Translations under genes and position numbers: made by a program
Shown: one piece after another, positions 13,601 through 28,600 of the stretch
Layout of the letters: every line of letters starts with the position of its first letter
Numbering within the stretch: the stretch's first letter is position 1
Assembly (NCBI GenBank): GCA_024734495.1
Contig: JALMQS010000085.1
Location: forward strand, 21,953,077-22,017,076
Origin: Forficula auricularia
Taxonomy: Eukaryota > Arthropoda > Insecta > Dermaptera > Forficulidae
Reading direction: 5' to 3'
Length of the DNA stretch: 64,000 bases
The notes under the pieces: model-generated
Told to the model about the DNA's origin: nothing
Seen by the model: only the letters and a program-made list of their open reading frames with translations
Databases searched by the model: none

Positions 13601-16600
13601 TCCGCGCGATAAATTAGGTTAAATTTATCTCCCAGTTAACTCGAATTTCAGACAAGGAACGTAGTTTGTGGGCAAGATTTTTTTATTTAACGACTTTCTT
13701 ATTTTTGTTTATTTCAATCAGTACAAATATAGATAATTTTGTGTCTCTGTCTCACGTATGTTGGAGTACTAAATAGGTGTAGGTGCAAAGCTAAAACCGA
13801 TTAAATATGCATGTCTTTAAGAGTGTAAGTAGTGTGCACAGAACTTAAACTCAAGTAACACTAGACGCTAGGCCAACCCAGAATCTCAGTAAAGCAAATT
13901 ATTTATAAAATAACCACATAACCTGTTCATCAACTAAACTCTTGCATTGTAGGTATTTTAAGTGATTTTCACACATATATGGATGGAAATCAATTTTTTT
14001 TTCATTTTAGTTAAATAATGATAACAAAATACAATTATTTTATCTTTACCAAGAGAACTGGCTTGGCCTATCGAGTAGAGTTGTCGCTTTCAACGGCGGT
14101 CAATCCCGCGCACACTTTATAATACAATAAATTTCTTCTTTTTTGCTTGGCTCTACAGACTTCAGTTAAACAGATATCCCGTAATTCTTGGAATGATCAA
14201 GGTTTATAAAGAATTTGAACATTCTAAGTCGTGTTCCTCAAATCATTATTTATGTGTGTTCTATTCCAGTGTTCTTCAACCGTAGTGTTCCACTAAAACG
14301 CTTTAGGGGTTCCGCGACTCAATGCTAAAATTTATATGGAATATTTATCTTTTAGTTTGAATAAATGCAAATTTATATCTTATATTATAAAGTTTTTATA
14401 ACAAAGGCAGGAACGCACCTTGTTTATAACATGTAATATTATGGAATAAGACCCCCTAAAATCAAATCTGGGTGTGCTACTGACGAAGGGTTCCATAAAA
14501 AATTATCTCAAAAAAGGGTACCGCGGGATGACAAAGGTTGAAGAACACTGCTCTAACCCAATAAGTCCGTTCGATTCTGAGGCGATGTGTTGCTTTCGTA
14601 ACAGGGAAATTTTTTAAGAAGTGGGGTTGTTAGCCTCACATCCAACCTCTTTTAGTCGCCTTCTACGACAAGCAGTGGATGCTGTGGACCTATTTTACCC
14701 CTGGTCCACACGCAGAATTTATAAATTTAATCGGGTATAATCCGGAACCTACACTTATTTACACTAAGACATATAATAGAAAATAAATAATTTTTTAGTT
14801 ACCTGTAATCGGCGAGTAGAGACAAGTGCTTCAGAAACCTGACCAATACCTTGTGGAAAAAAGATAGTCATCGCTTGACGAAGAATGTTATAATAAGAAG
14901 TAACTACAAAGACCTAAAAAACAAAAAAAAAAATATCTATTAACATGAAAAAAAAAATATAATTATAAACAAAATACTTTTTCAGCAGTTATGCTATTTC
15001 CTAAAATCACGTAGACGATAACAGATAGAAAGATGGAAAATCTAGTAGAGAAGATGTTAAATGAGAGTAATGAACCTCTAATGTAGGAAGTTGCACGAAT
15101 AAACCTGACTTCTCGTCGTCTCGAAATAGCAACCAATTTCGAAAATGGTATTTCCCAAGTGTACATTTTTATCACCTAAAAATAGAACAAGAGATTATAG
15201 AAAATTGATGCATTTAGAAAGAAATATTCTCTTACTTGCATCCCATTAATGATTTCACTCATTAATCGCACTCTTTCATCGGTACGAATGGCTGTCTTAA
15301 GGCGATAAACAGATGTCATTTTTCCTAAAACAGCTGAAATCAAAGAATTTTTTTTGAGAAATTATAAACTAATTGCCGAGAGTAACTATGATTATATAAG
15401 AGAAAATCAAAGAGGATGTCCTCTGCTTGATTTAAGATATTATTAGATAAATTTGTTCATGTCACAACGTCATATACACATTCGGGAATTGAACCTCAGT
15501 GCCAAAAATGCTATTATGTCACTAATATTTTAAAGGATTGGGTTTGTTTCCCAAGAAGGTGAAAGCTACTTTCTACATTTGAACAAATATATCTAATAGC
15601 ATTTTTTCATAAATGAAGATTTCCAACTAATGATATAAATTTATATTGCAATGAAAAAAGCTCCTACATTTATTGAATTTCAAGTCTTGCCAATACAGAG
15701 ATTGCCTTGGCAAGGTCAGACAATCTAACTTCCCCTCTTCCTGCTTTAAGTCGGCCGAACATGTTTTTCGAATTCAGAAAACGAACTCGGATTTCGGCGA
15801 ACACGCCTTAAAAATTCGATTTTTTTTCTTTCGGAATTTAAGTTTTTAGTACAGTCATTGCATAACAGATAACACGTTTTCGGGGGTACATAATTTTTGT
15901 ACGCCAAAGTAGTGTTTGAAATGACGAATACAAATATTTTACAAATCGAAATTCCGTACGCAAGCTCTTAATTTCGAAACCAACGTCAGGAATATTTCCG
16001 GAACAAAAAATAAAAATAAGCTGGCCAAGTGCGAGTTGGACCAGTTACCGATGGTTTCATATTTTATATCTTCCAAAATACTTGAGATTTGAAATATCAA
16101 GTTCGTTTTTATTTATGTGAATACAAACGTATAATGTCTGTCTGTACGTCCGTCAGAGCATTTTAACTTGTGAAATATATATTATTTTAACTTGAATTTT
16201 ACAAATTATACATATTAATTTTCTCCAAAATCAAACACCTTATTAAGATTTTAATCACATTATTATTTTAGAAACAATTGAATTTTTGATGGGGCCGTAA
16301 CCTATATGGCCTATATGAGGTAGAAATAAGATAAATTTTTTAAAATTTAATTCACTTTAAAATGACCGTGCAGAAGGAGGTTAAATTACACATTTTTACA
16401 CGATTTTTATACCTAATGGGATTTCTAAACCACTGCATATAAAATTATGAAAAATTTCTACAAATACCTCCATTCTCCCCTTATAAGAATGATTTGATAT
16501 CTTAAGTATTTTAGAGAATAAAGGTATGTGGAACTCTCGGTTTGCAAGTCCAACTTACTCCATTATTTACTAGAATATTTTGTTGTATTTAATCATCCTC

Positions 16601-19600
16601 ACATTATTTTATTGTTCATTGTTGGGGATATATCGCGTTTTAGGTTAATAATTAACATCTTAATTGTTTATTTCCAGTCCTTCAATCTTTTATTATAATA
16701 GATCATATTCGGCTACCATTATAAAATACTTTCAAATCAGTATAGACTCTAGAAGATGATTAATAGAATATCAAAAGAGTGTAAATAAACGATGCTATTT
16801 ATTAACAGAAAATCCGATAAATCCTCAACGATTTAAATATACACTCAATTCTCAAGGTTAAACATTTAATTGTGAAATAAATTTTTATATTTTGATAATT
16901 TTCTCACGTTTTTTTTTTAATTTGGATTAATGATTCAAGAGTATAATTATCTGAACATAATAATTAATGTTGTTTAATTGATATAGAATGTGATAAGATA
17001 AATTATTATTTCTTTAAGTACGCTAATATCAGCCATAGGAAGCAATAGTAAAGATTGTAAAGATAAAATCTCAATGATTGGGCTTTTGGAGCAGAACCAT
17101 TGTTTTATCTTTTTGCAAATTTTCTGATATTATCAAAAGGCTGTTTTACAACAATCATAGAAATTGGTGGTATTTATAGAAATTTATTTATTTTAATTTC
17201 CATTTCTTTACTGATGTGCTGTCTAAATGGGCTTTGTTCCCGGTGACAATAAATAAATAAAAGAAGAATTTTCTATTTTATTTAGGTATTGAGTAGTAGG
17301 TTATTCAATTTTCAAAAGAGTATTCTTTCTGGATTCCACTTCTGGTTGAGTCTAATTAAGTGTGTATTTAAAATTTTTTTTTATTTACGATACCGGAAAT
17401 AGAATCTTATCTTATTTCTCTACAAAGTAATTACGGTAGTACAGCCTTATATTCTCTTATCTAGCAAAGGCGACCATTATAGAACTTAGTGAAAGCAAAG
17501 GATGTAAAATATAATTACTTAATAAAACCGGAAAAATCACCCTCTTCGCAGTCAAATTGGAGAAACTAGTTCATTTACTAATACGTTTATCTATATGACT
17601 TCTATGGATTGGAACTTTCTCTCTGCCAGCACTTAAATCTTCAGCCCTTCAAAATTCATGTTCACAGACACCTTGGTCTCTAGCATATATCTTGATCACT
17701 CTTTTCTCTTGAGTAATTCAAGTATCTATCAAGACAATAATGGTGTTGCATCTTTTCGATGCGACCTTTCTTGCATTCATTTGTATTGATGAAAAAAAAA
17801 GAAATCACTTCGTAAATTTGACAATTTGTTTGCTCTTAAGATTTTTAGGGACTGAGAACCCCTTATAAATGACACTATCATACCAAAGCTTCTAAAATCT
17901 TTAAAAGTCTATTTTCAAACTCTTCTTTAAGTGCCATATTCAGGTATCCCTGACGTTTCGGCACCTCTGTACATATACCTGTGCTGAGTGTGTTTAGCTG
18001 TTTTACACAGATATAGGGGACCTACTTTTTAACACCGGTTCCGAAGGGCTAGTTTGGAGAGGTTGACTAGGCAATTATACTCTTGGTAGTTTGCCATTGA
18101 TTTCCAAGAGTAGGCGACTGCAAATATCTGCCGAGACTCAGTCACGAATCAGCATACTTCAGGACAGCGGCCCGAGACTCTGACCACTGATCCACAGTCG
18201 CCTCTTATTTTCAAACAGTAAAATTAAAAAAAAATAGTACTCTAAAATCTGGAATTATAAACACATTTTAATAATAATAGGATATGTGTTTATTCTAGAA
18301 ATATCACTCAATGGAACTGAAATTTCGAAAGTTTATTTGATTCACTAAATACACTATTACGATTACAACATATCTAGTTATAGAAATTCATTTTTAAATA
18401 TATTCTCTGTAAAAAAAAGACTCAAAGGTGTACTAAAAAGCATAAAATTTATTTTCTTAAGTCGATTCAATGGGGTAACTTCAGAGGCCCACTGCGGACT
18501 CTTTTTCTCCCATTTGAAAGGTTCATAGGTATGATGGACATTTTAATTGGAAGAAGAGTCTGAAGAGGCCCCTGTCGTCACGCCATTGATTCAATTTCAA
18601 AAAATAAATGATTACCTATATGCTTTTCAGCTCACTTTTGAAGTTTTTTTTTTTTTTACTTTTTTTTTACTTTTTTATTATAAATTTTAGTTCCGTTGAT
18701 TTCTATTTTTTAGTTTTATTTTCTGCAGTTGTTTTCGACATCTTTAAATAATATTTAAAATTCACATGAATTAAACTCAAAGAAAAAAACTAGCTAGTCT
18801 TTTCGAGAGAACGAAACTACTCCGTCGTTGTCTGTAGAGAGAATATACTACGCGCACACTTTGAGCCAAGCATCCCCTAAATTGTCCTACGCTTTCCAAC
18901 TCTTTATCTCTGCAATTTCCGTTTCATTTTGACATGAATTACTACCGAAAGATGTTTCATTTCAAAAAGAAACTTCAATTTTTATTAATGATTATATATG
19001 AAAAATTTATATTAAAAAAGCAGAGGACCTTGGATAGGAATAACAGCGAGCAGTGCACCAACTCCGACCAGTGCAGAAATTCCAATCGATTGCCACATAA
19101 AGTAGGTTACCACACATGTCTCGAGAGGACCGATCCACAGGTAATGCAGAAAAAAAACCGCAAGATCAAAGCGGTTCACATCATTAGAAAGGAGGTTTAC
19201 TACTTGACCAGTCGTTGTTTGATTCAAAGCTGTTTTACTGAGTTTGAGTGCCTGTGAACAGAGATCAATTCATAAAATCAATAAGATTTTTCTAGAACTA
19301 GAATAAAAATTTAATTGAAATTAAACAAATATTAAAATATTAAATTATATCTTTCAAGTGGGTGGGATCTTTAGCAAGGGCGGATCCAGGGGGGGCGGAG
19401 GGGGCGATCCCCCCCATACAGGCCCGTGCCTGGCGGGAGTGCAACACGTGCGTCGCACGCAGAGGCCAAAAAACGGCGGCCAAATCGACGGGGAATTTAT
19501 AACAATTTTTTTATTTTAATGAACCTAAAATATGAGATATGAAATTTGTAAAAAAAAAACATTTATTTAAAAAAAAAAAATTGAAGAAAGTTCTATGTTG

Positions 19601-22600
19601 GTGTGTGTGTGTGGGGCGTCTCTGACCCCCCCCCCCCCCCCCGCTTGGACAATTCGATCGTGACACACTGAAAGTAGATCTTATATACATCGGGCACCTT
19701 ATATACATTCCCCCCCCATAAAAAATTCCTGGATCCGCCCTTGATCTTTGAGGGATACCGCTCTTTCCAGTATATTATTTATACTTACTCACAGGGCCGA
19801 GGCAAGCTATTCGGCCGCCCGTGTGCAAACTTTAATTTACGCCCTTTTTATAGTCTTTTTAAGTGTCTGTCTCGCTGTTTTGTTGCCCTTTCACTTGACC
19901 GCCTTTGTGTTTTGCACACATTCCCCCTATAGTCGGCGCGGCCCTTCTTTCTCAGGTCCAAGACTTAATATATATTCTTGGGCGTCATATTTTAATATCT
20001 GAGTAAAATTGTATCTTTAATTTTATATTAATATCATCATCAGAGAGCAAACAGTAGAAAGACTGGTTTTTGGCAACCACCCGCCTCCATTTAATCCTAT
20101 CCCATGTCAACTCTTTTACTTCTCTAAAAGTTCCACATAAGAGAGATAGATAGATATTGATGTAAGATCTATCGATCTCTTTGAACATTATTTAAATAAG
20201 TACAAAAAATGTACAGATGTGTGGGGAAAATATTTCTAATTAAGGTCTTTCTTTCTCTTTTCTTTCATAGCTCCCCCTCTACAATAGTCTAAGCAACTTC
20301 CATCTCTCAGCGGGGGTATATCTTTCTCTTTTCTCTAAACATATTCGAGAACTTTTTCATTTGGAATTCTAACCTGTCATTAATTGAATATATTATAATT
20401 TAGAAAGTAAAATATTTTTACAATCGGATACAGAAGAACTATTTAAAATTAGGTAATTTTTATTGATTATACAATGTGGACCAAATGACAAATGCTTTCA
20501 ACCTTTCATTGCCGTTGGTTGCATTTCAACTATGTATAATATTATTCTTGCGAAGCCTCAGGACACCTGAAGAGCAAGACCCCGACCTTGTTCCTAATAA
20601 TTCTAAACTTAAATGCGACCTTGAAGTCTTATTATAAATATTATCAAAAATTCTTATAAATATTATTGTGGGCATTTCAGAAGAAATTTAAACCAAAATC
20701 TCTCGTTTGACTTAGATTAATTATATAGAAATTGCTCAAATAGAATCTAAGTGCCTCGAGCACCAAGCGATGCTCGGTAACTTTTTGCCTCTAAGCCTAA
20801 GTTTCAAATTTCAAGGCGACTTAGCGAAGACGAGATATGAATGATTATAGTAAAATATTTATTTTACGACACTCCTAATTTACACCCCCTTCGTTTATTT
20901 CAATCGGATTAAAATCTATACACGACTAATAACTCATGACACTTGATAAGTACACCAATTTAAAAAAAAAAACAGTTAGTGCCGTTTTTGAGGAAAAAAA
21001 ACGAAAAATCTTTCATGTAAATGTCAACTTCCAGTGTTCCGATTTCAAGCAAAAGCTTGGTGTACCCCTTCTAGCCTATATCGAGCTTAAGTTTCGAATT
21101 TCGTAGCTCTGAGATTTATGTTTGCGAAACGCAGGGGGGGGGGGGGTAAATTCTTACGTTAGTAAACATCAACTTCCGGTACTTCTATTTTAGCCAAAAT
21201 CTTGTGGTACTTCTTATAGCCTCTAGATATCTTAAGTTTCAAATTTCAAGACTCTCCGACTTACCGAAGACGACATATGAACGACTAAAATTTTGATTTT
21301 ACGAGATGACTAATTTACACCCCATTCCTTTATTTCAATCGGATTAAAATTTATACACGACTAATAACTCATGAGACTTGATAAGTACACCAATTTTTAG
21401 TGAAATCGTTAGGAGCCGTTTTCGAGAAACCGATTCTATATATATATAACACATGGGCTGAAAAATCCCGGGCCTAACACATACATTGAGCTAGCTTTTT
21501 TGAATCCACCTCTTTTTCAGTTAGTACCAACCTTCAAAAGACAGCTGTCAAAATTTCATGATATTCTACTCATTAGTTTGTGAGTTATTGTACTAAGAGT
21601 GACGCTTTTCAGAGCAATGGATCAAAAACAATTTCGTGTTTTAATTTTACACTGCTTCTTGATGGGAAAAAATACAGTTCAAACGAAGCAATGGCTTGAA
21701 AAGTGTTATGGAAACTCCTCTCCATCAGAAACAACAATAAAACGTTGGTTTGCTGACTTCAAACGTGGCCGTAGGGACACCGACGATGCAGAACGCAGTG
21801 GACGTCCAAATGAGGCGGCGACACCAGAAAACATCAAAAAAATCCACAAAATCGTTTTGAATGATCGAAAAGTGAAGCTGCATGAGTTAGAGCGATTGGC
21901 ACAAAACCTTCTCTTCCCATCTGAACGTATGTTAATAGTATCCATCTTTAAGACAGTTCTTTTTATTATTAACAGTCATAAAAAACAAGTTTGATTTTCT
22001 TCATATATTTTTTGTTTTTTATTAAAAGTGTTTATGTTTTAGATTAGACTACTTATACTTATATATATATACAAGCCCCGTCCCATCTCAATTGGCTCGC
22101 CAATATTTTTTCTTTTTAAATAAAATTATGCTAATTCACGGTAAATTTCATTTAAATATTTATTTTTATTATCATTTGGAACAACATTTTAAACAATTTA
22201 AAACATTTTATTGTAACATTTAACTTAAAATTATTTTTTAATTGTTAAAAACATATTTTTACATAAAAAATAGTTCTTTGCTTTTCACGATTTTTTTTTT
22301 TTTTTTTAAGAATCTTTGAATATGTGAAATAATCAAGTAGGCTTTGCCTTTTTCCAACAAAAGAAAGTTTGTTTTGTTTATTATTAGTAAAAATGACTCG
22401 TGGAAAGGTTATTGATGAAAAAATTTGCTCAATTATTATCAATTTATTTAAAAAGGGAAAATCAAACGCGGAAATTGGCGATCTAGTTAATTTATCAAAG
22501 TTTACTGTTAGAAATATTATTCGAGTTTATAAAACAACGGGTACAATAGCTACAAAACCTCGGTAAGCGTCGAAATCCAAAATATCAGATGCTGATAGAC

Positions 22601-25600
22601 GGGCATTGAAGAAGATTATTAGAAAAAACAGGCGTTCGAACTATGGTGAATTATCTGTTCTTTGGAGCGATGCTGTGGGGCGAAGTGTTTCAAGATCCAC
22701 GTGCCATAGAGAAGTTAGGTTTTAAAACTTACAAGGTAATTTTATTGCAACTTATTCCAAAATTTTTATTTGTAATTTTACTAATTTTTTTTTAGGCGAA
22801 AGAAAAGCCACTCTTGACATTAAAACAAAAGAAAAACCGGCTTAAATGGGCTAAAAGTCACATTAATTGGACGAGTGATGAATGGAATAGTGTCCATTGG
22901 AGTGATGAGTCTCGTTTTGATGTTTGTGTTGGGGACAATCGAAGCAGAGTTATTCGTCAGAAAAATGAAGCTTTCAATTCAGATTGTTTAAAAAATAAAG
23001 TAAAATTTCCTGCTTCAGTTATGGTATGGGGTTCAATGTCTGCTAGAGGTGTTGGAAAACTTCACTTCATTGATGGAATTGTAAACACCAATAAATATTT
23101 AGAGATTTTAAAAAAATCGTTACTTCCAACAATGGCAGATGCTTTGCAGAATAATAATAATTTTGTATTCCAACAAGACGGGCGGCCTGCCATACATCAA
23201 GAAAATCTTTAAAATGGCTTTCTGATCATAATGTTCCACTTTTGGAGTGGGTGACAAACGGTCCCGACTTGTCACCAATAGAAACTCTTTGGCACACAAT
23301 GAAAAAGCTATTACGAATACAACCAGCTAGAATCGTAGTCGAATTAAAACACAAACTTCAAAATATTTGGGATACTTTCACTCAAGATGAGTGTCAAAAC
23401 TTAATATGTACAATTGGATGTTGATGAAAGCAGTCCACGGTGGTTGTAAAAAATAAGACTATATATTAATATGTCACGTTGCCCAAATGAATTCAAGCCG
23501 TAATTAAAAATAAAGGCGACGTCACATAGTGGTAAAGGTTTTGGATTTTGTATGTTTTCCTTGTTTTTAACAATTAAAAAATAATTTTAATAGAAAATCA
23601 TAGATCAAAGATGGTGTCATCTATTAAATCCGATGGAGTGGAATATTTTTAATTACATGTCAGAGGGGTTGTTTTTCACCCCCTCGGGAATCGAACCCGA
23701 GTGCCAGTAACAGCAATCCGGGCCACCTGGCTCACCTGCGGGATACGAACCTCTCTGACATATGCAAACGCGTAAAATATTTTACTCAAAGATTGTTATC
23801 TTAATTTGTAAAATTTCGCGATATAGTGATTCTAAATTTAAACATATAGCCATGCCATATAATTTAAATAAAGGTGGTTGAGTGTTTCGAATTTTGAAGA
23901 AATTCAAAATTCGAAGGGCAATGGAATGACTTTTCCTAATTTAATATGAAAGATATTAATTTGCCGATGGTAATAGATTCAAATTTACTAGAAAATCATA
24001 GATCAAAGATGGTGTCATCTATTAAATCCGATGGAGTGGAATATTTTTAATTATATGTCAGAGGGGTTGTTTTTCACCCCCTCGGGAATCGAACCCGAGT
24101 GCCAGTAACAGCAATCCGGGCCACCTGGCTCACCTGCGGGATACGAACCTCTCTGACATATGCAAACGCGTAAAATATTTTACTCAAAGATTGTTATCTT
24201 AATTTGTAAAATTTCGCGATATAGTGATTCTAAATTTAAACATATAGCCATGCCATATAATTTAAATAAAGGTGGTTGAGTGTTTCGAATTTTGAAGAAA
24301 TTCAAAATTCGAAGGGCAATGGAATGACTTTTCCTAATTTAATATGAAAGATATTAATTTGCCGATGGTAATAGATTCAAATTTACTAGAAAATCATAGA
24401 TCAAAGATGGTGTCATCTATTAAATCCGATGGAGTGGAATATTTTTAATTACATGTCAGAGGGGTTGTTTTTCACCCCCTCGGGAATCGAACCCGAGTGC
24501 CAGTAACAGCAATCCGGGCCACCTGGCCACCTGCGTCCATTGCCCTTCGAATTTTGAATTTCTTCAAAATTCGAAACACTCAACCACCTTTATTTAAATT
24601 ATATGGCATGGCTATATGTTTAAATTTAGAATCACTATATCGCGAAATTTTACAAATTAAGATAACAATCTTTGAGTAAAATATTTTACGCGTTTGCATA
24701 TGTCAGAGAGGTTCGTATCCCGCAGGTGAGCCAGGTGGCCCGGATTGCTGTTACTGGCACTCGGGTTCGATTCCCGAGGGTGAAAAACAACCCCTCTGAC
24801 ATATAATTAAAAATATTCCACTCCATCGGATTTAATAGATGACACCATCTTTGATCTATGATTTTCTAGTAAATTTGAATCTATTACCATCGGCAAATTA
24901 ATATCTTTCATAATAATTTTAAGTTAAATGTTACAATAAAATGTTTTAAATTGTTTAAAATGTTGTTCCAAATGATAATAAAAATAAATATTTAAATTAA
25001 ATTTACCGTGAATTAGCATAATTTTATTTAAAAAGAAAAAATATTGGTGGGCCAATTGAGATGGGACAGGGCTCGTATATAGGTATACAAGAATTGCTCA
25101 TTTAATAATATAAGATTATATTTTTTATATATTTTGGTCTTGCGACTTTGAAATATTGGAATTCTCTTTCTATTTGCTCATCCTACAATCATCATTTTTA
25201 CCCAACTTCAACTTAAAATAAATTCTATATTTTCTCATCACTTTTATTCCTTTCTTTGAATGCAAAAGTTAATAATATACTCACTCTCTGTTATCTTTAT
25301 TATAAAAAATAAACGTTTATAATATTTCTAATTTTGAAATAAAAGCAAGTAAATGGTATCAATTTTGTAGTTTATTCATACTTTCCGATAGACGAGGGAG
25401 CAACAGCCTACTCGAGCTTTCATTCCCAGATGCATCAAAGCCAACATATAAGGGTGTATCAACAGAATCACAGCTAAGTTACAAAGGATTACTCCTAAGG
25501 CATAGAGATAAGCATCAGTTATGCTTAGTTTTGATTTTGGTGCGAAATAATTTATAAGTTGGCCGAGAAATAAAGGTTGCACGATTCTTAAACATAACAA

Positions 25601-28600
25601 TTATATTACTAAACAAACAACAAACGATGAAGATGTTATCAAATAAATCGATATAACTAATTAAATCATAATAAATGTATATAATATATATCTCTTACCT
25701 TAAAGCTTCTATTGTGAGTAAAATTAGACCGTATATAAAACAGCGAAATCCAAATGTGGACAGAAGTGCTCTAAGTAAACTTGGCTTTCGTTTTTTAACT
25801 CTGGCTATATTCAATTCCTCTTCCCATTTTCTAAAAAAATAAAAACAATATATGAATTGTATATACTCCAATAAAGTTGGCACGAAGGGTTCATATTAAG
25901 CACAGTGGTGTCCACTGTGGGTTGCACTAAGAATTTCATTATCAAAAATCACCCCCCCCTTCACAAAAAAGACAGAAGTCAAAATTAAAAAGTGAAGTAA
26001 AAAGAAATGAAAACATTTTTAAGAATCGGTATTCGATAAATAATTGCAATACGGAACGGTTACCATAGGTGGTATGTAGAAAAAAATCTCAAGTAATGCT
26101 CAAAATTATATCACATTTAACAATTACATACTGTTAAATAAGATACGTCAAAAAAATTTAGTACAATAAACAAAATATTTATCTCTTTATTAAAAAGTTA
26201 TAAATAAATAAGGGAGGAAATTAAATTTTGTCCCTAATTTTCGTTAAAATCCAACCATAATTGAGCCTTGTGTTGATTTCGCAAATGTAATTTTAAACTT
26301 TTCATTCAATTTTATAGTTTAATTTTTATTATAATTTGTTATTTTTATAAATAAGGTGAATTAAAACTGAATCCTTATCATTTTTTCTTATTTTTTACCT
26401 ATTATCAAAAGCGTGTAAAATACCCCTTTGTACTTAACGTATCATAGCACTTAAAGGGGAAGAGAAAAAAAAGATTTGTAAAAGGAAAAATAGTTAATAA
26501 ATTTTTTGCATTTCGAATGGAACATTTTCTAGTCAACTAACTACAATTGGTACTTGACTTGATCAGATATTGCTTGGAGGGTAGACCGAAAAAAAGGTTG
26601 AGATCCGCTGGTATATGTAGAACATTAATATTTATAGTCAAGCTTGCTCTTTGCACTGTTTAGTCTTGGAGAGTTGTAGCTAATGCTGAAATTTGGCAAA
26701 CAAGTTTGTCTTAATAAGCTGCACATTTGTGTGAAGTTTCAACTGCTTAGCTTAAACCGTTCACGGACAAAAAAATCTTTCAAAATTTCCAAAAGTAGCG
26801 AGCCTTAAAATTGTTTTTATTTTTATTCTATTAATATTCTATTCAATAAAATAATTCAATATAACCTTATTGTTAAATCAATAATTTTTTTGGCCTCATT
26901 TGATTTCCTAAAAAAGTAAAACCAGGTTGAGTAGAATTTAGGGGTCGACTGGAGTCTTTGAATTTTATGTAATTAATTGAATAATCAAGGATTAAAGAAA
27001 GAGATTAGTTTAAAAGAGGATGATAGACAATAATCAGTTTGATTTATTTATATTTATAATTTTCAAAATATTTGTTTCTTTTTAACAAATTTAATCGTTA
27101 TCGAAGGTCTGTCTATAATGTAGAATGTATCTGCGTTTACATTTAAAGATTAATTGTGGTTTTTACATTCACACAGTTACCACTTTTCTCAAAACGAATT
27201 TTATTATCTAGTCATCTGAGACCAGGGTTATAAAGCAATTAATCTAGTAGATGAAATATAAGATATTTCGTTTGTTGAGTGACCTGCTTACTATTACGTC
27301 TAAACGATTTTTTTTATAATGATACTGATATAAGAAGAAGTTGTACCGATAATTTTTAAGAAAAAATAAAACCGACTTCAAATTAAATGCAACAAATAAA
27401 ATACACTAAAAGGTATAAAATAATTATTATCTTATTTAGTTACAACTAAACGACGAAATATTAACAATGAAATTACTTTTTGAAGTCGGTACCAAACAAA
27501 CTATACCTATAAGCGAGCATACCCTCCAAACGTACTAAGTAAGATCCGTCGAGTGCGATTCATAAAAGGTATATGTTTGGCACCGACTTCAAAATGTAAT
27601 TTCATGTTAATATTTCGTCGTTTAGTTGTAACTAAATATGATAATAATTATTTTATACCTTTTAGTGTATTTTATTTGTTGCATTTAATTTTTTGAAGTC
27701 GATTTTATTTTTATTTTTCTCTTTTTAGTGATGTTATTAATAGTGATCATATCATCAGAACCTGACCAAATTAATATGACACCATCCATAAGATACCCCT
27801 TCCGAATAAAAAAAGAATCATAGAAATCGGTTCATAAACAAAGAAGTTAGGCCTAAACAAACCTAACAAAAAAGGTCTAATACCTATCTATGAAAAAAAT
27901 GGGACCAATCGGAAGCTAGACGAACCCAATGCAAAAAAAATTTCAAAATCGGTTCACAATTGGCAAAAAAAAATCAGTCGAATAGAGAACCTCCTCCTTT
28001 TTTGAAGTCGGTTAAAAATCTAGTCATGATTTATTCTTTATTATTTACTTAAATCCAATAGGATATTTGAACCCATGAGAAATAACAGATAAAATTATAA
28101 TTAAAAAGACTGATGTATGTATATATTTAGATTTGGTAAATGCACTATTAGGCACATTTCAGACCTTATTATATGGGAAGGTGTTTTTGTATGTTTTTAT
28201 CTTCTAGTCTTTTTGAAGCATACAGCTTTAATTTGAAAATTGTTTTTCTGAAGGAAGAGGCTGTATGCCTTGCCACAGACGCCAGTTACTCTTAATATGG
28301 CCCTTCAAAATTTCTAATTTCAAACTTTAAAAATTTTCCTTTTTTTTTTTTTTATATAAATATAATAAAACACTTCAAAAAATGATTTTTTTATTTGCTT
28401 TTCCTGTTCTTCGTAAATTTCCAGATAATGAATGATTGATTTCTTATTTTCCTAAATAATAAATTAAATAATTAAATAATTAATCTAACTGAGATGATTT
28501 ATTTAGATTATAATTATTTTAAAAATAAATAATAATAAATTAATCCAAGATAGATATAAATAAGATTTTTAAAAAGAATTCGGATAATCACTTAATAATC

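Larger units (their letters stand above)
22072..25075 (+). mobile_element. Tc1-like transposon, 3.0 kb, long inverted repeats, TA flanks
   Basis: Ends CAAGCCCCGTCCCATCTCAA (left) and the complement CGAGCCCTGTCCCATCTCAA (right), both bounded by TA. Inverted arms extend about 165 bp (22072-22240 and 24909-25075). The transposase is broken. The 3' part has been expanded by a 398-bp tandem/inverted array (23592-24908), which is not normal for Tc1 elements. Confidence 0.88.

Noticed and set aside
19748..20002. 84-codon open frame on the plus strand
   Set aside because: No domain; lies between a MITE and an RTE tail; no splice or codon support.
25903..26610. A hAT element bounded by CAGTGGTGTCC and the complement of CAGCGGATCTCAACC
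   Set aside because: The right end looks hAT-like but the left end pairs poorly and the flanking octamers do not match.
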